Positions 23,547 through 32,254 of a stretch of DNA of 64,000 bases are shown here, piece after piece. Each line of letters opens with the position of its first letter. Positions within the stretch are counted from its first letter, which is position 1. A program made the translations under genes and the position numbers. This DNA comes from Solihabitans fulvus (GTDB lineage: Bacteria > Actinomycetota > Actinomycetes > Mycobacteriales > Pseudonocardiaceae): the NCBI RefSeq assembly GCF_008386585.1, contig NZ_VUOB01000063.1:62001-126000 (forward strand). Direction: 5' to 3'. Below the pieces are notes generated by a model that ran no database searches, was not told the origin of the DNA, and saw nothing but the letters and a program-made list of their open reading frames with translations.

Positions 23547-24098
23547 GTGGCGGAGGGGGAGGCCGGCAAGCTGCTCGTGCGGCTGTCCGACCAGGACCGG
23601 GAACAGGCCGTCGAGGTGCTCAACCTCGCGGTGTCCGACGGTCGCCTGAGCTGGGACGAGCACGCCGAGCGGGTGCGCCTGGTCTACCTGGCCCGCACCT
23701 CGGCGGAGCTGCGCCCACACCTCGCCGACCTCGGCGGGGTCACCGAGGTCGTGCCGGCGCAACGGGTCCGTGCGCTGGGTAGCAAGATCAAACGCGCGCC
23801 GGGGCCGGTCCGCCGGGTCGAGGCGCGGGCCACGTTCGGCGCGGTCGTGCTCGACCTGTGCGGGCTGGGTCCCGGGGAGCAGCTGGACGTCGAGGCGTCC
23901 TCGTTCTGCGGCAAGGTGTGCATGATCGTCGGCGACGACGCGCGGGTGATCGACGACGGCACCGCGGTGCTCGGCAAGCGCGCGCTGCCGGGGCCGCCGG
24001 ACGAGCCAGGCGGCCCAGTGATCCGCATCGTCGGCCGCAGCACCCTCGGGAACCTGAAGGTGTTCCGGAAGAGTTCGTGGCGCGCGGTCTGGGTCTAA
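23547..24098 (+). CDS. DUF1707 domain protein with LiaF/DUF4097-like C-terminus
   Basis: The 183-residue protein starts with a DUF1707 (SHOCT-like) domain: VRLSDQDREQAVEVLNLAVSDGRLSWDEHAERVRLVYLARTSAELRPHLADL. It ends in a beta-repeat region like the LiaF/cell-wall-active antibiotic response C-terminus (RATFGAVVLDLCGLGPGEQLDVEASSFCGKVCMIVG). These domains occur in membrane-stress proteins of Gram-positive bacteria, but this protein has no membrane helix. The GTG at 23547 is preferred because AGAGGTGGGG precedes it. It is divergent from the YbaB/EspC unit. Confidence 0.78.
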   Translation: MAEGEAGKLLVRLSDQDREQAVEVLNLAVSDGRLSWDEHAERVRLVYLARTSAELRPHLADLGGVTEVVPAQRVRALGSKIKRAPGPVRRVEARATFGAVVLDLCGLGPGEQLDVEASSFCGKVCMIVGDDARVIDDGTAVLGKRALPGPPDEPGGPVIRIVGRSTLGNLKVFRKSSWRAVWV

Positions 24099-24114
24099 TC
24101 CCTCAGGCGTTGCC

Positions 24115-25032
24115 TCAGGCGTGCGAGGTGACCTGGACCTGGCCTAGCAGCAGGCGATAGGTGGGCTCGTCGAAGCTGCCGGCCTGCGGGTGCGCGACGG
24201 TCGCCGCCGACAGCGCGACGGCCTCGCGCAGCCGGTCCGGCCACGGCGAGCCGGCCAGGGCGCCTGCGGCGAGCGCCGCGACCCCAGCGTCGCCAGCCCC
24301 GGTCGGGTTGCCGTCGATCCTGGCGGGCGGCGCCGCGCGCCACGTGCCGTCCCTGGTCACCGCGAGGAGCCCGGCGGGTCCGAGCGAGGCGACCACCGCG
24401 CCGGCACCCTGGGTGCGTAGCGCGGCCGCCGCCTCGATGGGGTCGTCGAGACCCGTCGCGGCGCGCAGCTCGGCGGCGTTCGGCTTGACGATGTCGGGGC
24501 GGCCGGCCAGCCCGTGCGTGAGCGGCGGCCCGTCCGAGTCGAGGATGGTGTGCGCGCCCGCGTCGCGGGCGAGGCGAGCCAGCTGCGCGTAGCTGTCCTC
24601 GGGCAGGCCGGGCGGCAGGCTGCCGGACAGCACGACCACCCGCGCGGCCGAGGCGAGGTGGCGGTAGTGCCGCAGAAACCGTTGCCAGTCCTCGGCTTCC
24701 AGCGTGTCGCCCGGCTCGGTGAACATGGTCGCGTCACCGTCCGAAGTGGACACGACGGCCACCGTCCTGCGGGAGTCCGTGGACACCTCGACCAGGTCGG
24801 CCGGCACGCCGGCGGCGGCGAGGTCGGCCAGGATGATCGCCCCGGTCGGGCCGCCGACCAGTCCGGTCGCCAGCACCGGTTGGCCGAGCGCGTGCAGCAC
24901 CCTGGCGACGTTGAGCCCCTTGCCGCCGGCCCGCTGCTGGACCCGCTGCACGCGGTGGGTCTGACCGGTGCGGATCGCGTCGACCTCGTAGGTCAGATCC
25001 AGCGCGGCGTTGAGGGTCACCGTGAGGATCAA
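24115..25032 (-). CDS. 1-phosphofructokinase-family (PfkB) hexose kinase
   Basis: The 305-residue PfkB sugar kinase is of the FruK/LacC type. It starts MILTVTLNAALDLTYEV, contains QRAGGKGLNVARVLHALG (the GGKG substrate loop), and ends with the ATP/anion-hole motif IDGNPTGAGDAGVAALAAG. The Asp in GAGD is the catalytic base. The substrate is probably fructose-1-phosphate or tagatose-6-phosphate, but no PTS or aldolase gene is adjacent. The start is TTG at 25032, six bases after GGAG. Confidence 0.88.
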   Translation of the reverse strand: MILTVTLNAALDLTYEVDAIRTGQTHRVQRVQQRAGGKGLNVARVLHALGQPVLATGLVGGPTGAIILADLAAAGVPADLVEVSTDSRRTVAVVSTSDGDATMFTEPGDTLEAEDWQRFLRHYRHLASAARVVVLSGSLPPGLPEDSYAQLARLARDAGAHTILDSDGPPLTHGLAGRPDIVKPNAAELRAATGLDDPIEAAAALRTQGAGAVVASLGPAGLLAVTRDGTWRAAPPARIDGNPTGAGDAGVAALAAGALAGSPWPDRLREAVALSAATVAHPQAGSFDEPTYRLLLGQVQVTSHA

Positions 25033-25102
25033 GGCTGGCTCCGAGGTTGGTCTGGGTCGCTACGGATGACTAGTATTGCATCATAACGCCGCATTCCGCG
25101 CA

Positions 25103-26341
25103 CTAACGAGCATCGTGGCTGTCGGCTGGGCGAGTCGCGTCGCGCCCGGCGAAGCGGATCGTGGCGAGCCAGCCGAGCGCCGCCGAGGCGATCTCGGCGC
25201 ACGCCATGACCAGCAGCACGGCGCCTGCGCCGAGCTTCGGCGTGAGCACGCCGCCGAGCGCGGCGCCGAGGGCGAACATCCCCGTCTTCAGGCTCGCCCC
25301 GGTCGTCGAGACCTGGCCGAGCAACGCGGCGGGGGAGTACCGCTGCCTGGCCGCGAACAGCGCCGCGAGCGTCGGCCCGTTCACGATGCCGGCGAGGAAC
25401 CCGAGCCCGAGGAGCCCGGTGAGGCTGGTCGCCGCCGGCCAGCTCAGCATGACCAGGCCGTACAGGCCCACGGTGCAGAACACGATGCGCTCCGGCGGCC
25501 ACCGGTTCAGGTGCCGGCCCACCACCAGCACGCTGACCAGGCAGCCGACGTCGATCGCCGCCCACACCCAGCCGTTGGCCTCCCGTCCGGCGCCGAGCTG
25601 CTCGGTGCGCAGCGGCAGCGCCACGGTCAGCATGCCGACGGAGCCGAGCCCGAGCGCGGAGGCCACCGTCGCCCCGCGCAGCGGCGGGGTGCGCAGCAGG
25701 TGCCGCAGGCCGGTGCGCACGGCCGTCAGCAGGGGAGGCGGGTCGCCGTCGGCCGGCTGGCGATCCGGAACTCGCAGGCTCAGCGTGGCCACCGCGCCGA
25801 CCGCGGCGGTGATCCCGACCAGGCCGACCGCGGCGGCGGACCCGAACGCCGTGGCGACCGCGGCGGCGACCGCGGGGCCCGTGATCGAGGCGGTGTTGAA
25901 GACCGCGGCGTCCACCGCGTTCGCGCGGGTCACCCGGCCGGCGGGGACGAGGCTGGGCAGCAGGCTGGTGAAACCGCCGCTGGTCATCGGCAGGGTTAGC
26001 CCGGCGAGCGCGGTGATCGCCAAGGTCAGCGCGATCGGCGCGTGCCCGGTGGTGAGAACCAGCCCAGTCGCGACGGCCGCGAGCAGGATCTCGTTGCCGG
26101 CCAGGATCAGCGTGCGACGCCTGGCGCGGTCGAGCCACGCGCCGAGCACCGGCCCCGACAGGATCGAGGGCAGCGTGTAGGCGGTGACGGCCGCACCGGC
26201 GAGCGCCGGGCTGCCGGTGCGGTCGATCATCAGCAGCACGATGGCCACGGCGACCATCTCGTCGGCGATCCTGGCCAGGGTGGCGGCGACCAGGTAGCCG
26301 ATCGGGATCGACCGGCCCGTCGAGAGCAGGGTGGCTGGCAC
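25103..26341 (-). CDS. MFS transporter
   Basis: A 412-residue protein with twelve hydrophobic helices and the loop LGAWLDRARRRTLILAGNEILL after helix 2. A relaxed second-half equivalent is present (TSLTGLLGLGFLAGIVNGPTLAALFAARQRYSP). It resembles the enterobactin-exporter/MFS_3 branch. It ends about 70 bases upstream of the PfkB kinase gene and reads into it, so the two may share a transcript. The substrate is unknown. No dedicated regulator is adjacent except AcnR, which has its own expected target. Confidence 0.85.
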   Translation of the reverse strand: MPATLLSTGRSIPIGYLVAATLARIADEMVAVAIVLLMIDRTGSPALAGAAVTAYTLPSILSGPVLGAWLDRARRRTLILAGNEILLAAVATGLVLTTGHAPIALTLAITALAGLTLPMTSGGFTSLLPSLVPAGRVTRANAVDAAVFNTASITGPAVAAAVATAFGSAAAVGLVGITAAVGAVATLSLRVPDRQPADGDPPPLLTAVRTGLRHLLRTPPLRGATVASALGLGSVGMLTVALPLRTEQLGAGREANGWVWAAIDVGCLVSVLVVGRHLNRWPPERIVFCTVGLYGLVMLSWPAATSLTGLLGLGFLAGIVNGPTLAALFAARQRYSPAALLGQVSTTGASLKTGMFALGAALGGVLTPKLGAGAVLLVMACAEIASAALGWLATIRFAGRDATRPADSHDAR

Positions 26342-26472
26342 GGGCCCAGCTGAGCAGAGTCGTCGTTGGCGCGGAAGCGAATTACCGCTGGTGTGGCCTG
26401 TCGGGAGCGGGGCGAGACGCTCCGCGCGGCCGACGCCGGTGGCTGGCCGAGGTCAACGGCCGGCGGTCGTGG

Positions 26473-27078
26473 TCAGGGGGCCGTGCGGCGGTGCCGGCGC
26501 ACGGTCTCCTCGACCAGGTCGAGCACCGGTTCGAGGTCGTCGGCCGGCAGGCCCATGGCCAGGTGCGACACGAGCCCCTCCAGCACCAGCTCCAGGAAGC
26601 TGGACAGGATCTCGACCGGCACGTCGTCGCGCAGGTTGCCCGACTCGCGCTGCCGGTGCAGGCGCTGCCTGGTGGCGGTGGTGAGCTGCTGGGAACGCTC
26701 GGCCCACCTCGCCCGGAACTCGGGATCGGTGCGCAGCCGCCTGGACACCTCCAGCCGGGTGCCCAGCCAGTCGGCCGGGTGCTCGTGCTCGGGGTCGAGG
26801 CCGTCGGGGCGGTCCACCAGCAGCTCCCGCATCACCTGCACGAGGCCCTGCTCGGCGACGATGTCGGCCATCCGATGGGCGTCGTCCTCGGCAAGTGCGA
26901 GGAACAACGACTCCTTGTCGCGAAAATGGTGGAAGATGGCTCCCCTGGACAGCCCGGTGGCCTCCTCGAGGCGGCGGACCGTCGCGCCCTCGTACCCGAA
27001 GCGCGCGAAACAGGACCGCGCTCCGTCAAGGATCTGACGGCGGCGGGCGTCGAGGTGGTCCTGGCTGACCCTGGGCAC
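26473..27078 (-). CDS. acnR: TetR-family aconitase regulator AcnR
   Basis: The 201-residue TetR protein matches the AcnR pattern along its length. It begins MPRVSQDHLDARRRQILDGARSCFARFGYEGATVRRLEEATGLSRGAIFHHFRDKESLFLALAED. It continues DWLGTRLEVSRRLRTDPEFRARWAERSQQL and ends with QRESGNLRDDVPVEILSSFLELVLEGLVSHLA. In corynebacteria AcnR represses aconitase and responds to citrate, and the gene usually lies beside acn. Here aconitase is at 39188, about 12 kb away, with the AcnR-type operator conserved in its promoter. Confidence 0.88.
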   Translation of the reverse strand: MPRVSQDHLDARRRQILDGARSCFARFGYEGATVRRLEEATGLSRGAIFHHFRDKESLFLALAEDDAHRMADIVAEQGLVQVMRELLVDRPDGLDPEHEHPADWLGTRLEVSRRLRTDPEFRARWAERSQQLTTATRQRLHRQRESGNLRDDVPVEILSSFLELVLEGLVSHLAMGLPADDLEPVLDLVEETVRRHRRTAP

Positions 27079-27116
27079 CGAAGGATCGTCTCAGCCTGGG
27101 GCTGCCAGGTCCAATC

Positions 27117-27126
27117 CGTACGTACG
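27117..27126. promoter_or_regulatory. Palindrome CGTACGTACG upstream of acnR
   Basis: A perfect 10-bp palindrome sits about 40 bases before the acnR start, in a candidate position for an operator. It does not match the CAGNAC-type AcnR site, so its regulator is unknown. Confidence 0.35.
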
Positions 27127-27238
27127 TTTTGACCCGTCCGATCGAGTTCGATCTTCGGCTTCGTCGGCTTGATGATTTCAGTGTCGATCAAAAATGATTG
27201 GTTGCGGGTAAACGTTTTCCGAGGCTGGTATCCCTCTG

Positions 27239-27293
27239 TTGACAAGCCGATCCGTTGATGGTGGGATCCGGACCGTTAGGAAAGTTTCCTAAC
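27239..27293 (+). promoter_or_regulatory. Promoter with ROK-type operator GTTAGGAAAGTTTCCTAAC
   Basis: TTGACA (27239-27244) and TGGGAT (27262-27267) are 17 bp apart. The perfect 19-bp palindrome at 27275-27293 covers the predicted transcription start. Its AGGAAAGTTTCCT core resembles the operator described for the ROK-family regulator CsnR of Streptomyces chitosanase genes. A further AAACGTTT dyad lies upstream at 27210-27217. Repression relieved by a sugar ligand is inferred. Confidence 0.6.
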
Positions 27294-27360
27294 TTATTTG
27301 GTGCCCTGCACTCAGGTCCGCCGCCGCACTGTGCACCCCGATCCCGCTAGGGAGGCATCC

Positions 27361-29433
27361 GTGGCAACCCGATCCCGATGGCGCGCGACGCTGGCCGGTG
27401 TCGCCGCAGCGGCGACACTGATCGCCGTGGCGCCGTTCGCGCTGTCGACACCAACCTCCGCCGCCGAAACCCTGCTGTCCCAGAACAAACCGGCAACCGC
27501 GTCCTCGGTCGAGTCCGCGACCTACGCGGCCGGCAAGGCGTTCGACGGCGACACCGCCACCCGCTGGGCGAGCAAGGAGGGCCACGACCCCGAATGGGTC
27601 AGCGTGGACCTCGGCGCGACCGCGCAGATCACCCGTGTCGTGCTGAACTGGGAAGCCGCCTACGCCAAGGCATACCAGGTGCAGACCTCGCCGGACGGGG
27701 TCACCTGGACGTCCATCTACACGACCACCGCTGGCAAGGGCAAGGTCGAGCAGCTCACCGGCCTGTCCGGCGCCGGCCGCTACGTGCGCATGTACGGCAC
27801 GAAGCGCGGCACCGCGTACGGCTACTCCCTCTACGAGTTCCAGGTCTACGGCACGGCCGGCGGCACCACCACGCCGCCGTCGGCCCCGACCAACCTGCGG
27901 ACCACCTCGGTCACCTCGACCAGCGTCACGCTCCAGTGGGACGCCTCGACGCCGGGCTCCGCCGGGCCGGTCGCGTCCTACGAGATCGACAAGCACGGCT
28001 CGAAGGCCGGCACCGTGGACGGCAACACGCTCACCTTCACCGTCACCGGGCTGATGCCCAACACCCAGTACTACTTCAGCGTCTACGCGCTGGACGGGCA
28101 GGGCACGATCTCCCAGCCGAGCCCCGAACTGCCGGTGGTGACCGCGCCGTCGGACGACACCCAGCCGCCGACCGCGCCGGGCAGCCTCACGGTCACCGGC
28201 ACGACGGCGAACACGGTCTCGTTGTCCTGGAACGCCTCGACCGACAACGTCGGGGTGGTCGGCTACGACGTCTACAACGGCGCGGCCAAGGCCGGCACGT
28301 CGACGACCACGTCGACGACCATCGACGGTCTCGCGCCGAGCACCACCTACCACTTCACCGTGAAGGCGCGGGACGCGGCGGGCAACGCCTCCGACGCGAG
28401 CAACCAGGTCGACGCCACAACGACTTCCGGCGGCGACACCGTCGGCGAGGTCACCCAGGTCACGACGGACTCCGACATCCCGTGGGGCCTGACGTTCCTG
28501 CCGGACGGCTCGGCGCTGACCGCCGAACGCGACACCTTCCACGTCGTGCGGATCACCTCCGCCGGCCAGAAGACCACCGTCGGCACGGTGCCGAACGTAT
28601 CGACCACCAACGGCGAGGGCGGCCTGCTCGGTCTGGCCGTGTCCAGGGACTTCGCCGCCGACCACTGGCTTTACGTGATGCACACCAGCCCGTCGGACAA
28701 CCGGGTGGTGCGGCTGAAGTACGAGAACGGCGCGCTGAACACGGCCTCCGAGCAGGTGCTGCTCACCGGCATCGTCCGCGGCCGCTACCACAACGGCGGC
28801 AGGCTGCGGTTCGGTCCCGACGGCATGCTCTACGTCGCGGCCGGCGACGCCCACCAGGACCCCAACGGGCAGAACCTGAACTCGCTCAACGGAAAGATCC
28901 TGCGGATGACCCCGGACGGCAAGGTGCCGGCGGACAATCCCTTCCCCGGCAAGTACGTCTGGAGCTACGGCCACCGCAACGTTCAAGGCCTCGCCTTCGA
29001 CTCGAAGGGCCGGCTGTGGGAGTCCGAACTCGGCGACTCCACGATGGACGAGATCAACCTGATCGTGAAGGGCGGCAACTACGGCTGGTCCAACTGCGAG
29101 GGAACGGCTGACCACAACGGGTCCTGTAACACTCCCGGCTACATCGCGCCGGTGCGGACCTTCGCGCCGACCAACAAGAACTCGCCGAGCGGCATCGCGA
29201 TCGTCAACGACACCATTTACATGGCCGAGCTGATGGGTCAGCAGCTGTTGCAGATGAAGATCACCGGCAACACGCTGGCGACGCCCAAGGCCTACTTCAC
29301 CGGTTCCTACGGCAGGCTCCGCACCGTCGAGCCAGCCCCGGACGGCGGCCTCTGGCTGACCACGACCAACGGCGACAAGGCCGGCACACCGGGCCAGCTG
29401 AACAACAAGATCCTGCACATCGCGCTCAAGTAG
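27361..29433 (+). CDS. Secreted discoidin/fibronectin-III/PQQ-type sugar dehydrogenase
   Basis: The 690-residue secreted protein has a signal peptide at about 1-36 (ends TPTSAAE) and an F5/8 type C discoidin carbohydrate-binding domain at about 38-170 (NKPATASSVESATYAAGKAFDGDTATRWAS). Two fibronectin type III domains follow (about 177-268 and 277-360). The C-terminal six-bladed glucose/sorbosone dehydrogenase propeller (about 368-690) shows GLTFLPDGSALTAERD, YHNGGRLRFGPDGMLYVAAGD and YGHRNVQGLAFD. Family members oxidise sugars with PQQ outside the cell. The binding modules suggest a polysaccharide substrate. The GTG at 27361 has GGGAGG upstream. The upstream ROK-type palindrome suggests glycan-responsive control. 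Confidence 0.9.
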   Translation: MATRSRWRATLAGVAAAATLIAVAPFALSTPTSAAETLLSQNKPATASSVESATYAAGKAFDGDTATRWASKEGHDPEWVSVDLGATAQITRVVLNWEAAYAKAYQVQTSPDGVTWTSIYTTTAGKGKVEQLTGLSGAGRYVRMYGTKRGTAYGYSLYEFQVYGTAGGTTTPPSAPTNLRTTSVTSTSVTLQWDASTPGSAGPVASYEIDKHGSKAGTVDGNTLTFTVTGLMPNTQYYFSVYALDGQGTISQPSPELPVVTAPSDDTQPPTAPGSLTVTGTTANTVSLSWNASTDNVGVVGYDVYNGAAKAGTSTTTSTTIDGLAPSTTYHFTVKARDAAGNASDASNQVDATTTSGGDTVGEVTQVTTDSDIPWGLTFLPDGSALTAERDTFHVVRITSAGQKTTVGTVPNVSTTNGEGGLLGLAVSRDFAADHWLYVMHTSPSDNRVVRLKYENGALNTASEQVLLTGIVRGRYHNGGRLRFGPDGMLYVAAGDAHQDPNGQNLNSLNGKILRMTPDGKVPADNPFPGKYVWSYGHRNVQGLAFDSKGRLWESELGDSTMDEINLIVKGGNYGWSNCEGTADHNGSCNTPGYIAPVRTFAPTNKNSPSGIAIVNDTIYMAELMGQQLLQMKITGNTLATPKAYFTGSYGRLRTVEPAPDGGLWLTTTNGDKAGTPGQLNNKILHIALK

Positions 29434-29469
29434 CGAGCCGCTGACGGCCACCACAAGGCAGCCGACACC

Positions 29470-29506
29470 GAATGGGCCGGCCGGGCGAGTCCCGGTTGGC
29501 CCATTC
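29470..29506. terminator. Terminator hairpin after the sugar dehydrogenase
   Basis: GAATGGGCC pairs with GGCCCATTC, and an inner CCGGG/CCCGG stem extends it around a short loop. It isolates the dehydrogenase from the ergothioneine operon. Confidence 0.85.
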
Positions 29507-29653
29507 GCCTGTGTGACGCCGGATTCTGGACCCACCGGCGCGTCCCGTCAAGGCTGAAAAACCGTGCCCCGCCTCACCTCGCGGGCGTCACTCCACTGGG
29601 GTGCGACTGTCGGTGGGGGCGTGTAGCGTCTTTGGCGGAGATCACAGGGGGTA

Positions 29654-30898
29654 GTGAAGGTGATGGCAGTGAGTAGCCTATCGGATGCCGAGGTGACACC
29701 CTCGGCGCTGCGCGATCGCGCGGAAGCGGAGGCATATGTCGCTTCCGTCTGTTTCAAGCACGGTCCACCGCGACTCCTCGGAGCCGAACTCGAATGGACC
29801 GTGCACCACGCGGACGACCCACATCGTCCCCTTGACGCAACCTGCCTCGCCGCCGCGCTCGGGCCCCACGCCCCGCGGACCCTCGTTCCCGACAGCCCCC
29901 ATCGCCCGCTGCCCAGTGGCACCCCGCTCACGGTGGAGCCCGGCGGCCAGGTCGAGATCTCAACCCCGCCCCGCAGTTCGCTCACCGAGCTGCTGTCCAC
30001 GGTGGCGGAGGACATCAACCAACTGACCGCACTGCTCCGGCCCGCCGGCCTCGTGCTCGGCGACCGGGGCGCGGACCAGCACCGGCCGCCGCGCCGGCTG
30101 CTGCGAGTTCCCCGTTACGCCGCAATGGAGACCGCGTTCGCGCCGCGCGGCTCCGACGGCATCACCATGATGTGCAGCACCGCCGGTCTTCAGGTGTGCG
30201 TCGACACTGGCGAGCGGGCCGACCTGCCGCAGCGCTGGGCAGCCGTGCACGCCCTCGGGCCGGTGCTGCTGGCCCTGTTCGCCAACTCGCCAGGGCACGG
30301 CGGGCGGCGGCGGGACTGGGCCTCGGCGCGGATGCGGGCCGTGCACGGCACCGATCCGGTGCGGACCAGGCCGGCCGCGGTGACCGCCGATCCGGCCGCG
30401 AGCTGGGCCCGCCGCGTCCTGGACACCCCACTGCTCGTCGTGCGGCGGCCCGGCCAGGACTGGAACGCGCCGCGCGGCGTGACGTTCGCGGACTGGCTGG
30501 CCGGGGCGTTGCCGACCGCGCCGACCACCGACGACCTCGACTACCACATGAGCACGTTGTTCCCGCCGGTCCGGCCGCGCGGGTACCTGGAGATCCGTTA
30601 CCTGGACACGCAGGGGCCCGACCGGTGGATGGCTCCGGTCGCGCTGGTGACGGCCCTGCTCGGTTCCTCCGGCCCGGTCGACGAGGTGCTGGCCCGCACC
30701 GCGCCGGCCGCCGGCCGGTGGATGAGCGCGGCCAGGTACGGCCTCGCCGACCCCGGGATCGCCCGCGCCGCACGGGACATCGTCGACCTGGGCTGCGGTG
30801 CGCTCGACCGCACCGACCTGCCCGCCCCGCTCGTCTCCTCGATCGCCGAGGACCTACACCGCGCACTCGTTGCCACCAGAGGAGATGACCCGCGTTGA
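29654..30898 (+). CDS. egtA: Glutamate-cysteine ligase EgtA (ergothioneine)
   Basis: The product has about 411-414 residues. It makes gamma-glutamylcysteine, the sulphur donor for ergothioneine. Recognisable GCS2-like segments are PRLLGAELEWTVHH, PLTVEPGGQVEISTPP, MMCSTAGLQVCVDTG and RPRGYLEIRYLDTQGPDRW. It is the first gene of egtABCD and overlaps egtB by four bases (TTGA). The start is ambiguous: GTG 29654, GTG 29660 and ATG 29663 are all in frame behind GGGGGT at 29645-29650. The GTG at 29654 is only the longest. Confidence 0.92.
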   Translation: MKVMAVSSLSDAEVTPSALRDRAEAEAYVASVCFKHGPPRLLGAELEWTVHHADDPHRPLDATCLAAALGPHAPRTLVPDSPHRPLPSGTPLTVEPGGQVEISTPPRSSLTELLSTVAEDINQLTALLRPAGLVLGDRGADQHRPPRRLLRVPRYAAMETAFAPRGSDGITMMCSTAGLQVCVDTGERADLPQRWAAVHALGPVLLALFANSPGHGGRRRDWASARMRAVHGTDPVRTRPAAVTADPAASWARRVLDTPLLVVRRPGQDWNAPRGVTFADWLAGALPTAPTTDDLDYHMSTLFPPVRPRGYLEIRYLDTQGPDRWMAPVALVTALLGSSGPVDEVLARTAPAAGRWMSAARYGLADPGIARAARDIVDLGCGALDRTDLPAPLVSSIAEDLHRALVATRGDDPR

Positions 30899-32253
30899 CC
30901 AGCATCGACCACTCCGGCGGGCAGACCCCCGTCGACCACCGCGACCAGGAGACCCTGCGGGCCCACGTGGCCAGGGAACTCGCCAGGTCCAGGCAGCGCA
31001 GCACGTTGCTCACCGACGCCGTGGACGAGGACGACCTGGTGCGGCAGCACTCCAGGCTGATGTCCCCGCTCGTCTGGGATTACGCGCACATCGCCAACCA
31101 GGAGGAGCTGTGGCTGGTCCGCGACGTCGGCGGGCGCGAGCCGGTGCGCAGCGACATCGACGAGATCTACGACGCGTTCAAGCATCCTCGGTCCAACCGC
31201 CCGCAGTTACCGTTGCTGGGTCCGTCGGAGACCCGGCGCTACGTGGGAGAGGTGCGCGACAAGGTCCTCGACGTCCTTGACCGCAGCACGTTCGAGGGCA
31301 GCAGGCTGGTGGACAACGCGTTCGCCTTCGGCATGATCGTGCAGCACGAGCAGCAGCACGACGAGACGATGCTGGCCACCCACCAGCTTCGGTCGGGGCC
31401 GCCGGTGCTGCACGCGCCCCCGCCGCCGCGCGCCGAGGGCCTTGCGCTGCCGGCCGAGGTGCTGGTGCCGGGCGGCGGGTTCGTGATGGGCACGTCGACC
31501 GAGCCGTGGGCGCTGGACAACGAGCGCCCGCACCACGAGGTCTGGGTCGACGCGTTCCTGATCGACACCACGCCCGTGACGTGCGGCGCGTACCTGGAGT
31601 TCGTCGGGGCTGGCGGCTACACCGACCCGCGCTGGTGGACCGAGGCCGGCTGGGCGCACCGGCAGGCCGCCGAGCTCGTCGCGCCCGCGTTCTGGGACCG
31701 GGTCGGCGGGGTGTGGCTGCGCACCAGATTCGGTGTGGTTGAGCCGATTCCCGAGGACGAGCCGGTCGTGCACGTGTCCTTCCACGAGGCGCAGGCGTAC
31801 GCCACCTGGGCCGGTCGGCGGTTGCCGACCGAGGCGGAGTGGGAGAAGGCGGCCAGGTTCGACCCGGCGACCGGCCGGTCGCTGCGCTATCCCTGGGGCG
31901 ACGAGGATCCGACCCCGGAGCGGGCGAACCTCGGGCAGCGGCACCTGCGGCCCGCGCCGGTCGGCGCGTACCCGGCCGGCGCGTCGCCGACCGGGGTGCA
32001 CCAGCTGATCGGCGACGTGTGGGAGTGGACCAGCAGCGACTTCCACGGCTATCCGGGCTTCACGGCGTTCCCGTACAAGGAGTACTCGGAGGTGTTCTTC
32101 GGGGCCGACTACAAGGTGTTGCGCGGCGGCTCCTTCGGCTCGGACCAGGCCGCGGTGCGGGCGACGTTCCGCAACTGGGACTACCCGATCCGCCGGCAGA
32201 TCTTCGCCGGCTTCCGCTGCGCGCGGGACGTGCGGCCGGGGGAGTTCGACTGA
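30895..32253 (+). CDS. egtB: Ergothioneine sulfoxide synthase EgtB
   Basis: The 452-residue non-heme iron enzyme couples hercynine (trimethylhistidine) to gamma-glutamylcysteine with oxygen. The N-terminal DinB domain carries the iron ligands: YAHIANQEELW early, then FGMIVQHEQQHDETMLATHQL (HxxxHxE type). The C-terminal sulfatase-modifying-factor domain has VPGGGFVMGTSTEPWALDNERPHHEVWVDAF, EWEKAARFDPATG and VWEWTSSDFHGYPGF. It ends with GFRCARDV. The start is TTG at 30895, overlapping the egtA stop. Residues specifying the product match the actinobacterial type. Confidence 0.95.
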   Translation: MTSIDHSGGQTPVDHRDQETLRAHVARELARSRQRSTLLTDAVDEDDLVRQHSRLMSPLVWDYAHIANQEELWLVRDVGGREPVRSDIDEIYDAFKHPRSNRPQLPLLGPSETRRYVGEVRDKVLDVLDRSTFEGSRLVDNAFAFGMIVQHEQQHDETMLATHQLRSGPPVLHAPPPPRAEGLALPAEVLVPGGGFVMGTSTEPWALDNERPHHEVWVDAFLIDTTPVTCGAYLEFVGAGGYTDPRWWTEAGWAHRQAAELVAPAFWDRVGGVWLRTRFGVVEPIPEDEPVVHVSFHEAQAYATWAGRRLPTEAEWEKAARFDPATGRSLRYPWGDEDPTPERANLGQRHLRPAPVGAYPAGASPTGVHQLIGDVWEWTSSDFHGYPGFTAFPYKEYSEVFFGADYKVLRGGSFGSDQAAVRATFRNWDYPIRRQIFAGFRCARDVRPGEFD

Positions 32254-32254
32254 C

